In this document: piece after piece, positions 1 to 10,200 of the stretch | Layout: each line of letters starts with the position of its first letter | Numbering within the stretch: position 1 is the first letter of the stretch | Source: Excoecaria cochinchinensis | Taxonomy: Eukaryota; Streptophyta; Magnoliopsida; Malpighiales; Euphorbiaceae | Assembly: GCA_947683425.1 (NCBI GenBank) | Contig: CANTUQ010000308.1 | Coordinates: 62,001 to 126,000 of the forward strand | Length of the DNA: 64,000 nt | Direction of reading: 5' to 3' | The notes under the pieces: model-generated | What the model saw: only the letters and a program-made list of their open reading frames with translations | What the model was told of the DNA's origin: nothing | Database searches by the model: none | Translations under genes and position numbers: made by a program

Positions 1-3000
1 AATTTCCCCACTTTTTACGATTTTTCGATTTTCCCTAGTGTACCACTAGGGAAATCAGTAAAAATTCGACGGATTCCGACGAAGCCAATTCTTGATGCGT
101 CGTGATAGGCAAGCTTTTAGTAGCTATTCCAATCGATTTTTCCTGAATTATTGGACTCGGATCCAAAATTTCACCGCTTTTTACGATTTTTCGATTTTCC
201 CTAGTGTACCCCTAGGGAAATCAGTAAAAATTTGTCGCATTCCTACCAAGCCAATTCTCGATGCGTTGTGACCGGCAAGCTTCCAGTAGCTATTCCAATC
301 GAGTTTTCCTGAATTATTGGACTCAGATCCAAAATTTCACCACTTTTTACGATTTTTCGATTTTGGTGATTTTTCCTAGTGGTACCCCTGGGGAAATCCG
401 TAAAAATTCGTCGGATTCCGACGAAGCCAATTCTCGATACGTTGTGACCGGAAAGCTTCCAGTAACTATTCCAATCAAGTTTTCCTGAATTATTGGACTC
501 GGATCAAAAATTTCACCACTTTTTACGATTTTTCCTAGTGTACCCCTAGGGAAATCAGTAAAAATTCATCGGATTCTGACGAAGCCAATTCTTGTTGCGT
601 CGTGACAGGCAAGCTTCCAGTAGCTATTCCAATCGAGTTTTCCTGAATTATTGGACTCGGATCAAAAATTTCACCACTTTTTACGATTTTTCGATTTTCC
701 CTAGTGTACCCTTAGGGAAATCAGTAAAAATTCGTCGCATTCCGACGAATCCAATTCTCGATGCGTTGTGACTTGCAAGCTTCCAGTAGCTATTCCGATC
801 GAGTTTTCCTGAATTATTGGACTCGGATACAAAATTTCACCACTTTTTACGATTTTTCGATTTTGGTGATTTTTTCTAGTGGTACCCTTAGGGAAATCCG
901 TAAAAATTCGTCGGATTCCGACGAAGCAAATTCTCGATGCGTTGTGACCGGCAAGCTTCCAGTAGCTATTCCAATCGAGTTTTCCTATATTATTGACCTG
1001 GGGTCAAAAATTTCACCACTTTTTACGATTTTTCGATTTTGGTGATTTTTCATAGTGGTACCCCTAGGGAAATCCGTAAAAATTCGTCGGATTTCGACGA
1101 AGCCAATTCTCGATGCGTTGTGACCGGCAAGCTTCCAGTAGCTATTCCAATCGAGTTTTCCTGTATTATTGGACTCGGGTCAAAAATTTTACCACTTTTT
1201 ACGATTTTTTTATTTTGGTGATTTTTCCTAGTGGTACCCCTAGGGACATCCGTAAAAATTCGTCGGATTCCGACGAAGCCAATTATCGATTCGTTGTGAC
1301 CGGCAAGCTTCCAGTAGCTATTCCAATCGAGTTTTCCTGTATTATTGGACTCGGGTCCAAAATTTTACCACTTTTTACGATTTTTCGATTTTGGTGATTT
1401 TCCCTAGCCCTAGGGAAATCCGTAAAAATTCGTTGGATTCCGACGAAGCCAATTCTCGATGCGTTGTGACCGACAAACTTCCAGTAGCTATTCCAATTGA
1501 TGTTTCCTGAATTATTGGAATCGGATCAAAAATTTCACCAATTTTTATGATTTTTCGATTTCGGTGATTTTCCCTAGTGATACCCCTAGGTAAATCAGTA
1601 AAAATTTATCGGATTCTGACGAAACCAATTCTCGATGCTTTGTTACCGGCAAGCTTCCAGTAGCTATTCCAATCGAGTTTTTCTGAATTATTGGACTCGA
1701 ATACAAAATTTCACCACTTTTTACGATTTTTCGATTTTCCCTAGTGTACCCCTATGGAAATCAGTAAAAATTCGTTGGATTCCGACGAAGCCAATTTTCG
1801 ATGCGTTGTGACCGGCAAGCTTCCAGTAGCTATTCCAATCGAGTTTTCCTGAATTATTGGACTCGGATCCAAAATTTCCCCACTTTTTACGATTTTTCGA
1901 TTTTTGTTAGTGGTTCCCCTAGGGAAATCCGTAAAAATTCGTCGGATTCCGACGAAACCAATTCTCGATGCGTTGTGACCGGCAAGCTTCCAGTAGCTAT
2001 TCCAATCGAGTTTTCCTGAATTATTGGACTCGGATCCAAAATTTCACAACTTTTTACGATTTTTCGATTTTGGTGATTTTTCCTAGTGGTACCCCTAGGG
2101 AAATCCGTAAAAATTCGTCGGATTTCGACGAAGCCAATTCTTGATGCGTTGTGACCGGCAAGCTTCCAGTAGCTATTGCAATCGAGTTTTCCTGAATTAT
2201 TGGACTCAGATCCAAAATTTTACCACTTTTTACGATTTTTCGATTTTGGTGATTTTCTCTAGTGGTACCCCTAGGTAAATTCGTAAAAATTCGTCGGATT
2301 CCGACGAAGCCAATTCTCGATGCGTTGTGACCAGCAAGCTTCCAGTAGCTATTCCAATCGAGTTTTCCTGAATTATTGGACTCGGCTCCAAAATTTCACC
2401 ACTTTTTACGATTTTTCGATTTTCCCTAGTGCCTACCCCTAGGGAAATCAGTAAAAATTCGTCGTATTCCGACGAAACCATTTCTCGATGGGTTGTGACC
2501 GGAAAGCTTCCAGTAGCTATTCCAATCGAGTTTTTCTGAATTATTGGACTCGGATATAAAATTTCACCACTTTTTACAATTTTTCGATTTTGGTGATTTT
2601 CCCTAGTTGTACCCCCTTGGGAAATCCGTAAAAATTCGTCGGATTCCAACGAAGCCAATTCTCGATGAGTTGTGACCGGCAAGCTTCCAGTAGCGACTCC
2701 AATCGAGTTTTCCTGAATTATTGGATTCGGATCCAAAATTTCACCACTTTTTATGATTATTCGATTTTGGTGATTTTCCCTAGTGGTACCCCTAGGGAAA
2801 TCCGTAAAAATTTGTCGGGTTTCTAAGAACCCAATTCTCAATGCGTTGTGACCGGAAAGCTTCCAGTAGCTATTCCAATCGAGTTTTCCTGAATTATTGG
2901 ACTCGATTCCAAAATTTCACCACTTTTTACGATTTTTCGATTTTTCCTAGTTGTACCCCTAGGGAAAATCGTAAAAATTCGTCGGATTCCGACGAAGCCA

Positions 3001-3419
3001 ATTTTTGATGCGTTGTGACCGGCAAGCTTCCAGTAGCTATTCTGAAAGAGTTTTCCTGAATTATTGGACTCGGACCCAAAATTTCCCCACTTTTTACGAT
3101 TTTTCGATTTTTGTTAGTGGTTCCCCTAGGGTAATCCGTAAAAATTCGTCGGATTCCGACGAAACCAATTCTCGATGCATTGTGACCGGCAAGCTTCCAG
3201 TAGCTATTCCAATCGAGTTTTCCTGAATTATTGGACTCGGATCCAAAATTTCACAACTTTTTACGATTTTTCGATTTTGGTGATTTTCCCTAATGGTACC
3301 CCTAGGTAAATCCGTAAAAATTCGTCGGATTCCGACGAAACTAATTCTCCATGCGTTGTGACCGGCAAGCTTCCAGTAGCTATTACAATCGAGTTTTCCT
3401 GAATTATTGGACTCGAATT
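1..3419 (-). repeat. Older satellite array, left part (reverse orientation)
   Basis: About 20 tandem monomers of the same satellite that fills the right of the window, here as its reverse complement. Successive copies of GAATTATTGGACTC begin at 311, 487, 645, 811 and 987, giving units of 176, 158, 166 and 176 bp. Diagnostic bases of this family (read on this strand) are GCAAGCTTCC (a HindIII site), ACTCGGATCC, TTTTCCTGAA and TTTTTACGATTTTTCGA. The length classes come mainly from presence or absence of about 9 bp around GGTGATTTT. Units differ from each other at many positions and no higher-order period is obvious, unlike the forward array. The window opens inside a monomer. No gene is visible; short open frames are monomer translations. 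Confidence 0.95.
3415..3419. repeat. Left target-site duplication (decayed)
   Basis: GAATT directly before the element start. The right flank is GGATC at 7233-7237. Joining ACTC to GGATC and then CAAAATTT rebuilds an ordinary satellite monomer, so 5 bp is the natural duplication length for this retroelement class. The two copies differ at G to A and C to T only, both deamination-type transitions, as expected in an old methylated satellite. Confidence 0.6.
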
Positions 3420-3539
3420 TGTAGACACCGGGTCTTGAGACGGTTCAAGATCAGAATTACCCGATGATGAGAATGATACCAATTTACGGGCAGAGGTGTC
3501 AAAAGTGATGTTTCCCTTGTCGAAATCCTTTTTTTTTAT

Positions 3540-3810
3540 CATAAAAAAATTATTATTAATATTAATTCCAAAAATAATATTATTGGAAAGTGTTATTTTG
3601 ATAAAATAAAAAATTAAATTAGTTATTTAATTGAACTGAATTAATTAATTAATTTAATTAAAAAAGGGGGAATTAAATTAGATTTCTTAATTTAATTGAA
3701 TAAATTAAGTAATTGATTTAATTAAAAAAAAAGGGGATTAGTTGTTAAATTAATTAATTAGTTTAATTTAAAAAAAAAGATTTAAAAGAAATAAAAAAAA
3801 TTTTTTGGCC
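3540..3810. repeat. AT-rich low-complexity block, 5' LTR
   Basis: TTAATTAATT and AATTTAATTAAAA strings interrupted by GGGG runs (AAAAGGGGGAATT, AAAAAGGGGATT). No open frame or gene. A matching block lies at about 4495-4770 in the 3' LTR with small length changes in the A runs. Confidence 0.85.
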
Positions 3811-3823
3811 ATTTTGGCCACTT

Positions 3824-3830
3824 TATAAAA
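3824..3830 (+). promoter_or_regulatory. Probable TATA box of 5' LTR fragment
   Basis: TATAAAA, within CCACTTTATAAAAGTGG. It follows a long A/T-rich stretch and precedes a GC-rich palindrome cluster by about 10 bp, the expected arrangement for an LTR promoter. Position is conserved in the second LTR. Activity is not shown by sequence alone. Confidence 0.5.
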
Positions 3831-3835
3831 GTGGT

Positions 3836-3922
3836 AAGTGGTACCACGCGTGGTACCACTTAAAGTGGTACCACGCGTGGTACCACTTTAAGGAAGTGGT
3901 ACCACGCGACCACTTCCTTAAA
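3836..3922. repeat. Cluster of three palindromes in 5' LTR
   Basis: Three back-to-back palindromes just after the TATA box. 3836-3861 is a perfect 26 bp palindrome centred on ACGCGT; 3861-3890 is a perfect 30 bp palindrome with the same GGTACCACGCGTGGTACC core; 3887-3900 pairs with 3909-3922 as a 14 bp stem (TTTAAGGAAGTGGT) around an 8-base loop. If transcribed they would give stable hairpins near the RNA 5' end. Confidence 0.9.
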
Positions 3923-4236
3923 GTGGTCGCGTGGTACCGTGGGTACCGCGCGCGCATTTTTGCACGCACCGTCTCCCTACGCGGTGTTTCGTTTCTGCTT
4001 TTTTCAGCTATTTTCTCGCCGTTTTGACCGAAAAATATTTCCATTTTCGTGTAATTTCTGGGAAGACAAATTAAAAGAAAGTTTTGGTCCTTCTCTATTT
4101 TGGAACAATGAGGTTAATCAAATAGATTCAATCTTGATTTTTCAAAGGGACGGCAATTTTTGGTTAAAAAAAAAAGGATTTGTTTTACTTTGCTCTCAAA
4201 AATTTTCTTCTCTCCAGCAACTGAATCCCTTCTTCA

Positions 4237-4386
4237 TGTGACCAGTAGTAATCCTATGATGCCGACAAGCTGGCAAGACCAAGTTCCGAACAGCGACTGC
4301 CTCAGGTACGCATCTCTCCCTCTCTTTTCTGAATTTTGGCTCACTTAGGCACCTAAATCCTAGAGTTCTCCAAAATTGGGGGCAAC
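4237..4386 (+). mobile_element. Internal 3' remnant with polypurine tract
   Basis: 150 bp lying between the truncated 5' LTR and the start of the 3' LTR, with no counterpart in the 3' LTR. Its end, AAAATTGGGGG (4372-4382) followed by CAAC, has the form and position of the polypurine tract that primes plus-strand synthesis next to the 3' LTR. No conserved reverse transcriptase, integrase or gag motif is encoded here. It is the only surviving piece of the internal domain. Confidence 0.75.
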
Positions 4387-4494
4387 TGTAGACACCAGGT
4401 CCTGAGACGGTCCAAGATCAGAATTACCCGATGATGAGAATGATACCGATTTACGGGCAGAGGTGTCACCCTTGTCGAAATCCTTTTTTTTTAT

Positions 4495-4770
4495 CATAAA
4501 AAAATTATTATTAATTCTAATTCCAAAAATAATATTATTGGAAAGTGTTATTTTGATAAAACAAAAAATTAAATTAGTTATTTAATTGAACTGAATTAAT
4601 TAATTAATTTAATTAAAAAAAAGGGGAATTAAATTAGTTTTCTTAATTTAATTGAATAAATTAAGTAATTAATTTAATTAAAAAAAAAGGGGATTAGTTG
4701 TTAAATTAATTAATTAGTTTAATTTAAAAAAAAGGATTTAAAAAAAAAATAAAAACAAATTAAAACTTTT
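4495..4770. repeat. AT-rich low-complexity block, 3' LTR
   Basis: Counterpart of the block at 3540-3810: ATTAATTAATT and AATTTAATTAAAA strings with three AAGGGG interruptions. It lies upstream of the TATA hairpin and is probably the U3 portion of the LTR. No gene. Confidence 0.85.
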
Positions 4771-4783
4771 TTTTGGCCACCTG

Positions 4784-4826
4784 CCACTTTTATAAAGTGG
4801 CCATTTTGGCCACTTTATAAAAGTGG
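4784..4826. repeat. 43 bp hairpin containing two opposed TATA motifs
   Basis: Left arm 4784-4803 starts CCACTTTTATAAAG and ends GGCCA; right arm 4807-4826 is its exact reverse complement; the loop is TTT. The pairing is 20 of 20. It lies in the 3' LTR only; at the matching place in the 5' LTR fragment (about 3801-3834) the left arm is missing. Confidence 0.85.
4816..4822 (+). promoter_or_regulatory. Probable TATA box of 3' LTR, in a hairpin
   Basis: TATAAAA in the right arm of a perfect 20 bp inverted repeat (4784-4803 and 4807-4826, 3-base TTT loop). The left arm carries the mirror TATA (TTTTATAAAG), so either strand presents a TATA motif. The 5' LTR copy keeps only the right arm. Confidence 0.5.
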
Positions 4827-4827
4827 C

Positions 4828-4915
4828 AAGTGGTACCACGCGTGGTACCACTTAAAGTGGTCGCGTGGTACCAAGGGTACCACGCGTAGTCGCGTGGTAC
4901 CGTGGGCACCGCGCG
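4828..4915. repeat. Palindrome cluster in 3' LTR, rearranged
   Basis: 4828-4853 is the same perfect 26 bp palindrome as at 3836-3861. The second and third palindromes of the 5' copy are replaced by a partial series of GTGGTACC and CGCGTGGTACC pieces. The two LTRs of one insertion should have started identical, so this cluster has changed faster than the flanks. Confidence 0.8.
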
Positions 4916-5983
4916 CGCATTTTTGCGCACACTGTCTCCCTCACCACGCGGTGTTTCGTTTCTGCTTTTTTAAGCTATTTTCTCGCCGTTTTGACCGAAA
5001 AATATTTTCATTTTCGTGTAATTTCTGGGAAGACAAATTAAAAGAAAGTTTTGGTTTTTCTCTATTTTGGAACAATGAGGTTAATCAAATAGATTCAATC
5101 TTGATTTTTCAAAGGGACGGCAATTTTTGGTTAAAAAAAAAAGGATTTGTTTTACTTTGCTCTCAAAAATTTTCTTCTCTCCAGCAACTGAATCCCTTCT
5201 TCAATTCCTTCTTCTAAATTTCTTAAGTTCATTTTCCTCTTCTCAATCTTTAATCTATTTATTTTTCTTCATAAAAAAATACATAATCCATTTTTTGAGT
5301 GATTTGAGCTTGGAAAATCAATTTCCTTTACTCAAATCATCCACCAAAAATATTTTTTATCAAAATATTTTCTTGATTTTATTTCAAAATATTAATTTCT
5401 ACATTTTCCTCAAATATTTGTCACCACAAATCCGACAAGGAAAACAAATCGAGACACCGCCTCTCCGATCTAAAAATTATGAGGGTAAACATTCTTGAAC
5501 TCATCCTCATTTATTTTTTGTATATTATTTATTATTGTTAATATTATTTTTTACCATTATTATCATGTATATTGTTTACTTTTAGCATTTTAATGTGTTA
5601 ATATCACTATTAATATATTATTCGTTTGCTTCAATCCGATATTTTGCTATCATTATTATTTTTATTGTGTTTATGTTCATTATTGTTACTATGCCATCCT
5701 CCATATTATCATTATCACCATTATTATTATTGTTTTTGTTATTATTAAGTTGATTGCCGTTGGATATTTTGGTGTTCACGGTTAATGTCATTATTATTTC
5801 TATGTTCATCTTTGTTTTAGTCTTATAGTCATGCTCCTTAGTGTTATTTCACCATCTCCATTGCTTTCATTTTTATTGTCATATATTGAGTTCCTGCCAT
5901 GTTTAACGCATTTATTGTCTTTATTATTATTATTATTGTTTATTACTAATTGATTATTCTGTTTTCATATTATTTATCATTAC

Positions 5984-6031
<48 letters not shown>
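5984..6031 (+). repeat. (ATT)n microsatellite
   Basis: About 16 uninterrupted ATT triplets, in a wider TTATTATT-rich stretch (about 5500-6120) of the 3' LTR. Open frames on the opposite strand here are asparagine/isoleucine-rich low complexity and not credible genes. Confidence 0.95.
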
Positions 6032-6033
<2 letters not shown>

Positions 6034-7029
6034 GGTTTTGTTATGATTATTATGTCTATTATTCATCTTATTTATTGTTGCATTGTTATTATTATTATAT
6101 TTCGCATTCGTTTGATTAATTTACTTTGAATATTTACTAATATTTTTAATGCTAATTTTTGTATGAGTTTAACTTGAATCGAGTCATTTGAGCACCCCCG
6201 CGACTCCCCGGATGAGTCGCAACGCGTAGAGGGTCACTCCGGTTTGGTGAGATCTTTCTTAACTCTCTCTTCATGTTGTGTTGTTTGTAAATAATTATTT
6301 TGCTTGTGCACGCGTGAGATAAAAAGTCACAAAAATACTTTTATAATTAAATCGGGATTTTCACTAATAAAATTGGGACCAACGTTCCTTGTTTTAGCCC
6401 AACCGTAAAAATATCACAATTAAAACGAAGAGTCAATTTTCAATAAAATTGGATCATTCATCCCGGTTTTCCAATTCAAACAATCAATATGACACTTCGA
6501 ACCCTCTTTAAATTAATACGAAGGAACCAACGTTCCTAAATTTCGAACAAGTGCGAAGGAACCAATGTTCCTCAAATAATATCTCGATTTATGTATGTTC
6601 TTTTATTTTAATCTTGGGTGAGTGTTTTAAATTCAAGTTCATTTCTTTTTGGGCCCTTGTAATTAATTTTGGGGCAACTTTATTTATCTTTTGGGGATTG
6701 TATTCCGTCCCACTTACATCTTTAATCTCCTTTTAATGGGGTTGTATTCTGCCCCTATTTCTATTGTAATTGCGTGCTTGCGTGTTTACCGCTTTCATTT
6801 ATCGCTTTCTCTATTTATTGCTTTATCGCTTTTATTTACTTTCTTTACGTGCTTTTAATGCGCTATTTAATTAAATGCATCGCTCGTGTGAGATGAGAGA
6901 TATAATTTTAAGAAGTTAAAAACCCACTTATACTTAACCAAAGCATAAACAAGAGGGAAGTTCCGAACATCGGATCTCTGGTCTCGACCAACAAGAGGTG
7001 AGAGACATTTTCCCAACTCTTTGGAATTG

Positions 7030-7041
7030 GGTGGCGACTCC
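7030..7041 (+). other. PBS-like GGTGGCGACTCC motif inside the LTR
   Basis: GGTGGCGACTCC lies about 190 bp before the LTR end. TGGCGACTCC resembles the start of tRNA-Arg-type primer-binding sites reported for Ogre/Tat elements, as I recall them. A true PBS follows the 5' LTR, which is deleted here, so inside a 3' LTR it is either an LTR-end motif typical of the lineage or a sign that the LTR border sits differently from the insertion border. Confidence 0.35.
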
Positions 7042-7232
7042 ATGATACCTCAAAAGGTGCCTCTAGGTGCCATTAGGCTAGGTGGGTCTCCCCAATGTTC
7101 TATTGGGAGGGACGCACCGATGATGCCTCGTGGTGCCCATGATCAAAAGACGCGAACCCTCATACCTCGAATCCCAAAGGCGGATTCACGTCGAGGGCCC
7201 TTGCTGGGTTTTCGGGTTCGGCGCACTTCACA

Positions 7233-7237
7233 GGATC
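7233..7237. repeat. Right target-site duplication
   Basis: GGATC directly after the CA end of the 3' LTR. It retains the satellite consensus (GGATCC), while the left copy reads GAATT. It fixes the right border of the element at 7232. Confidence 0.6.
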
Positions 7238-10200
7238 CAAAATTTCACAACTTTTTACGATTTTTCGATTTTGGTGATTTTTCCTAGTGGTACCCCTAGG
7301 AAAATCTGTAAAAATTCGTCGGATTCCGACGAAGCCAATTCTCAATGCGTTGTGACCGGCAATCTTCCAGTAGCTATTCCAATCGAGTTTTCCTGAATTA
7401 TTGGACTCGGATCCAAAATTTCACCACTTTTTATGATTTTTCAATTTTTCCTAGTGGTACCCCTAGGGAAATCCGTAAAAATTCATCGGATTCCGACGAA
7501 ACCAATTCTCGATGCGTTGTGACTGAAAAGCTTCCAGTAGCTATTCCAATTGAGTTTTCCTAAATTATTGGACTCGGATCAAAAATTTCACCACTTTTTA
7601 CGATTTTTCGATTTTCCCTAGTGTACCCCTATGGAAATCAGTAAAAATTCGTCGGATTTCGACGAAGCCAATTTTTGATGCGTTGTGACCGGCAAGCTTC
7701 CAGTAGCTATTCCAATCGAGTTTTCCTGAATTATTGGACTCGGATCAAAAATTTCACCACTTTTTACGATTTTTCCATTTTCCCTAGTGTACCCCTAGGG
7801 AAATCAGTAAAAATTCGTCGGATTCCGACGAATCCAATTCTCGATGCGTTGTGACCGGCAAGCTTCCAGTAGCTATTCCAATCGAGTTTTCCTGAATTAT
7901 TGGACTCGGATCCAAAATTTCACCACTTTTTACGATTTTTCGATTTTGGTGATTTTTCCTAGTGGTACCCCTAGATAAATCCGTAAAAATTCGTCGGATT
8001 CTGACGAAGCCAATTCTCGATGCGTTGTGACCGGCAAGCTTCCAGTAGCTATTCCAATCGAGTTTTCCTGAATTATTGGACTCGTCTCAAAAATTTCACC
8101 ACTTTTTACGATTTTTCGATTTTCCCTATTGCCTACCCCTAGGGAAATCAGTAAAAATTCGTCGTATTCCGACGAAACCATTTCTCGATGCATTGTGACC
8201 GGAAAGCTTCCAGTAGCTATTCCAATCGAGTTTTCCTGAATTATTGGACTCGGCTCCAAAATTTCACCACTTTTTACTATTTTTCGATTTTCCCTAATGT
8301 ACCCCTATGGAAATCAGTAAAAATTCGTCGGATTCCGACGAAGCCAATTTTCGATGCGTTGTGACCGGCAAGCTTCCAGTAGCTATTCCAATCGAGTTTT
8401 CCTGAATTATTGGACTCGGATCCAAAATTTCACCACTTTTTACGATTTTTCGATTTTTCCTATTGTACCCCTAGGTAAATAAGTAAAAATTCGTCGGATT
8501 CCGACGAATCCAATTCTCGATGCGTTGTGACCGGCAAGCTTCCAGTAGCTATTCCAATCGAGTTTTCCTGAATTATTGAACTCGGATCCAAAATTTCACC
8601 ACTTTTTACGATTTTTCAATTTTGGTGATTTTCTCTAGTGGTACCCCTAGGTAAATCCGTAAAAATTCGTCGGATTCTGACGAAGCCAATTCTCGATGCG
8701 TTGTGACCGGCAAGCTTCCAGTAGCTATTCCAATCGAGTTTTCCTGAATTATTGGACTCGGCTCCAAAATTTCACCACTTTTTACGATTTTTCGATTTTC
8801 CCTATTGCCTACCCCTAGGGAAATCAGTAAAAATTCGTCGTATTCCGACGAAACCATTTCTCGATGCGTTGTGACTGGAAAGCTTCTAGTAGCTATTCCA
8901 ATCGAGTTTTTCTGAATTATTGGACTCGGATCCAAAATTTCACCACTTTTTACAATTTTTCGATTTTGGTGATTTTCCCTAGTTGTACCCCCTTGGGAAA
9001 TCCGTAAAAATTCGTCGGATTCTGACGAAGCCAATTCTCGATGAGTTGTGACCGGCAAGCTTCTAGTAGCTACTCCAATCGAGTTTTCTTGAATTATTGG
9101 ACTCGGATCTAAAATTTCACCACTTTTTATGATTTTTCGATTTTGGTGATTTTTCCTAGTGGTACCCCTAGGGAAATCCGTAAAAATTCGTCGGATTCCG
9201 ACGAAGCCAATTCTCGATACGTTGTGACCGGAAAGCTTCCAGTAGCTATTCCAATCGAGTTTTCCTGAATTATTGGACTCGGTTCCAAAATTTCACCACT
9301 TTTTACGATTTTTCGATTTTCCCTTGTTGTACCCCTAGGGAAAATCGTAAAAATTCATCGGATTCCGATGAAGCCAATTTTTGATGCGTTGTGACCGGCA
9401 AGTTTCTAGTAGCTATTCTGAAAGTGTTTTCCTGAATTATTGGACTCGGATCCAAAATTTTCCCACTTTTTACGATTTCTCGATTTTGTGATTTTTCCTA
9501 GTGGTACCCCTAGGGAAATCCGTAAAAATTCGTCGGATTCCGACGAAACCAATTCTCGATGCGTTGTGACCGGCAAGCTTCCAGTAGCTATTCCAATCGA
9601 GTTTTCCTGAATTATTGGACTCGGATCCAAAATTTCACAACTTTTTAAGATTTTTCGATTTTAGTGATTTTCCCTAATGGTACCCCTAGGTAAATAAGTA
9701 AAAATTCGTCGGATTCCGACGAAGCTAATTCTCCATGCGTTGTGACCGGCAAGCTTCCAGTACCTATTCTAATCGAGTTTTCCTGAATTATTGGACTCGG
9801 ATCCAAAATTTCACAACTTTTTACGATTTTTCTATTTTGGTGATTTTTCCTAGTGGTACCCCTAGGAAAATCCGTAAAAATTCGTCGGATTCCGGCGAAG
9901 CCAATTCTCGATGCGTTGTGACCGGCAATCTTCCAGTAGCTATTCCAATCGAGTTTTCCTGAATTATTGGACTCGATTAAAAAATTTCACCACTTTTTAC
10001 GATTTTTCGATTTTTCCTAGTGGTACCCCTTGGGAAATCCGTAAAAATTCGTCGGATTCCGACGAAGCCAATTCTCGATAAGTTGTGACCGGCAAGCTTC
10101 CAGTAGCTATTCCAATCTAGTTTTCCTGAATTATTGGATTCGGATCCAAAATTTCACCACTTTTTATGATTTTTCGATTTTGGTGATTTTCCCTAGTGGT

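Larger units (their letters stand above)
3420..4236 (+). repeat. 5' LTR fragment (truncated)
   Basis: These 817 bp align with 4387-5203 of the 3' LTR, both running from TGTAGACACC to CCCTTCTTCA. Differences include substitutions near the start (GGGTCTTGAG against AGGTCCTGAG), a 14 bp segment AAAAGTGATGTTTC present only here, length changes in A runs and a rearranged palindrome cluster. After 4236 homology stops abruptly and internal 3' sequence follows, so the rest of the 5' LTR (about 2 kb) was lost in the same deletion that removed the coding region. Confidence 0.85.
3420..7232 (+). mobile_element. Internally deleted LTR retrotransposon, Tat/Ogre-like, non-autonomous
   Basis: A 3813 bp insertion that breaks one satellite monomer between ACTC and CAAAATTT. 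It begins TGTAGACACC and ends CACTTCACA, so it has TG...CA ends. The same 5' sequence recurs at 4387, directly after a purine tract, marking the start of the 3' LTR. Order: 5' LTR fragment 3420-4236, internal remnant 4237-4386, 3' LTR 4387-7232. All gag-pol coding sequence, the PBS region and the distal part of the 5' LTR are missing, so it cannot code for its own movement. The Tat/Ogre assignment rests on LTR length, the TGTAGACACC end and the GGCGACTCC motif near the LTR end. It is an inference from family resemblance, not from protein domains. Strand follows LTR-PPT order. Confidence 0.85.
4387..7232 (+). repeat. 3' LTR, full length
   Basis: 2846 bp from TGTAGACACC to CACTTCACA. In order it holds an AT-rich block (about 4480-4770), a TATA-bearing hairpin (4784-4826), KpnI-type palindromes (from 4828), a T/TTA-rich block with an ATT microsatellite (5500-6120), repeated AAGGAACCAACGTTCCT-like inverted motifs near 6520-6570, and a GC-richer end with GGTGGCGACTCC at 7030-7041. 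Open frames of about 60-107 codons inside it show no recognised domain and are treated as non-coding. The U3/R/U5 division is not proven; the TATA position suggests U3 spans about the first 430 bp. Confidence 0.8.

Noticed and set aside
3420..4386. 3420-4386 as a separate solo LTR next to a second element
   Set aside because: The 3420 and 4387 copies have the same orientation, the second follows a purine tract, and a single 5 bp target duplication brackets the whole 3420-7232 segment, so one deleted element explains it better.
3939..5217. Related open frames at 3939-4241 and 4894-5217 in the two LTR copies
   Set aside because: They lie within duplicated LTR sequence just after the TATA and palindrome cluster. 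Similarity reflects LTR identity; no recognised domain, and the ends differ because the 5' LTR is truncated.
5618..5809. Asparagine/isoleucine-rich open frame on the minus strand
   Set aside because: Low-complexity translation of the TTA/ATT-rich part of the LTR.
6190..6250. CCCCCGCGACTCCCCGGATGAG as a possible gene or RNA element
   Set aside because: A GC-rich island inside the LTR without flanking splice, promoter or RNA-gene signals that I can support.
6551..6736. 61-codon open frame in the 3' LTR with a hydrophobic segment
   Set aside because: Short, lies wholly in LTR sequence, without counterpart in the truncated copy and with no recognisable family.
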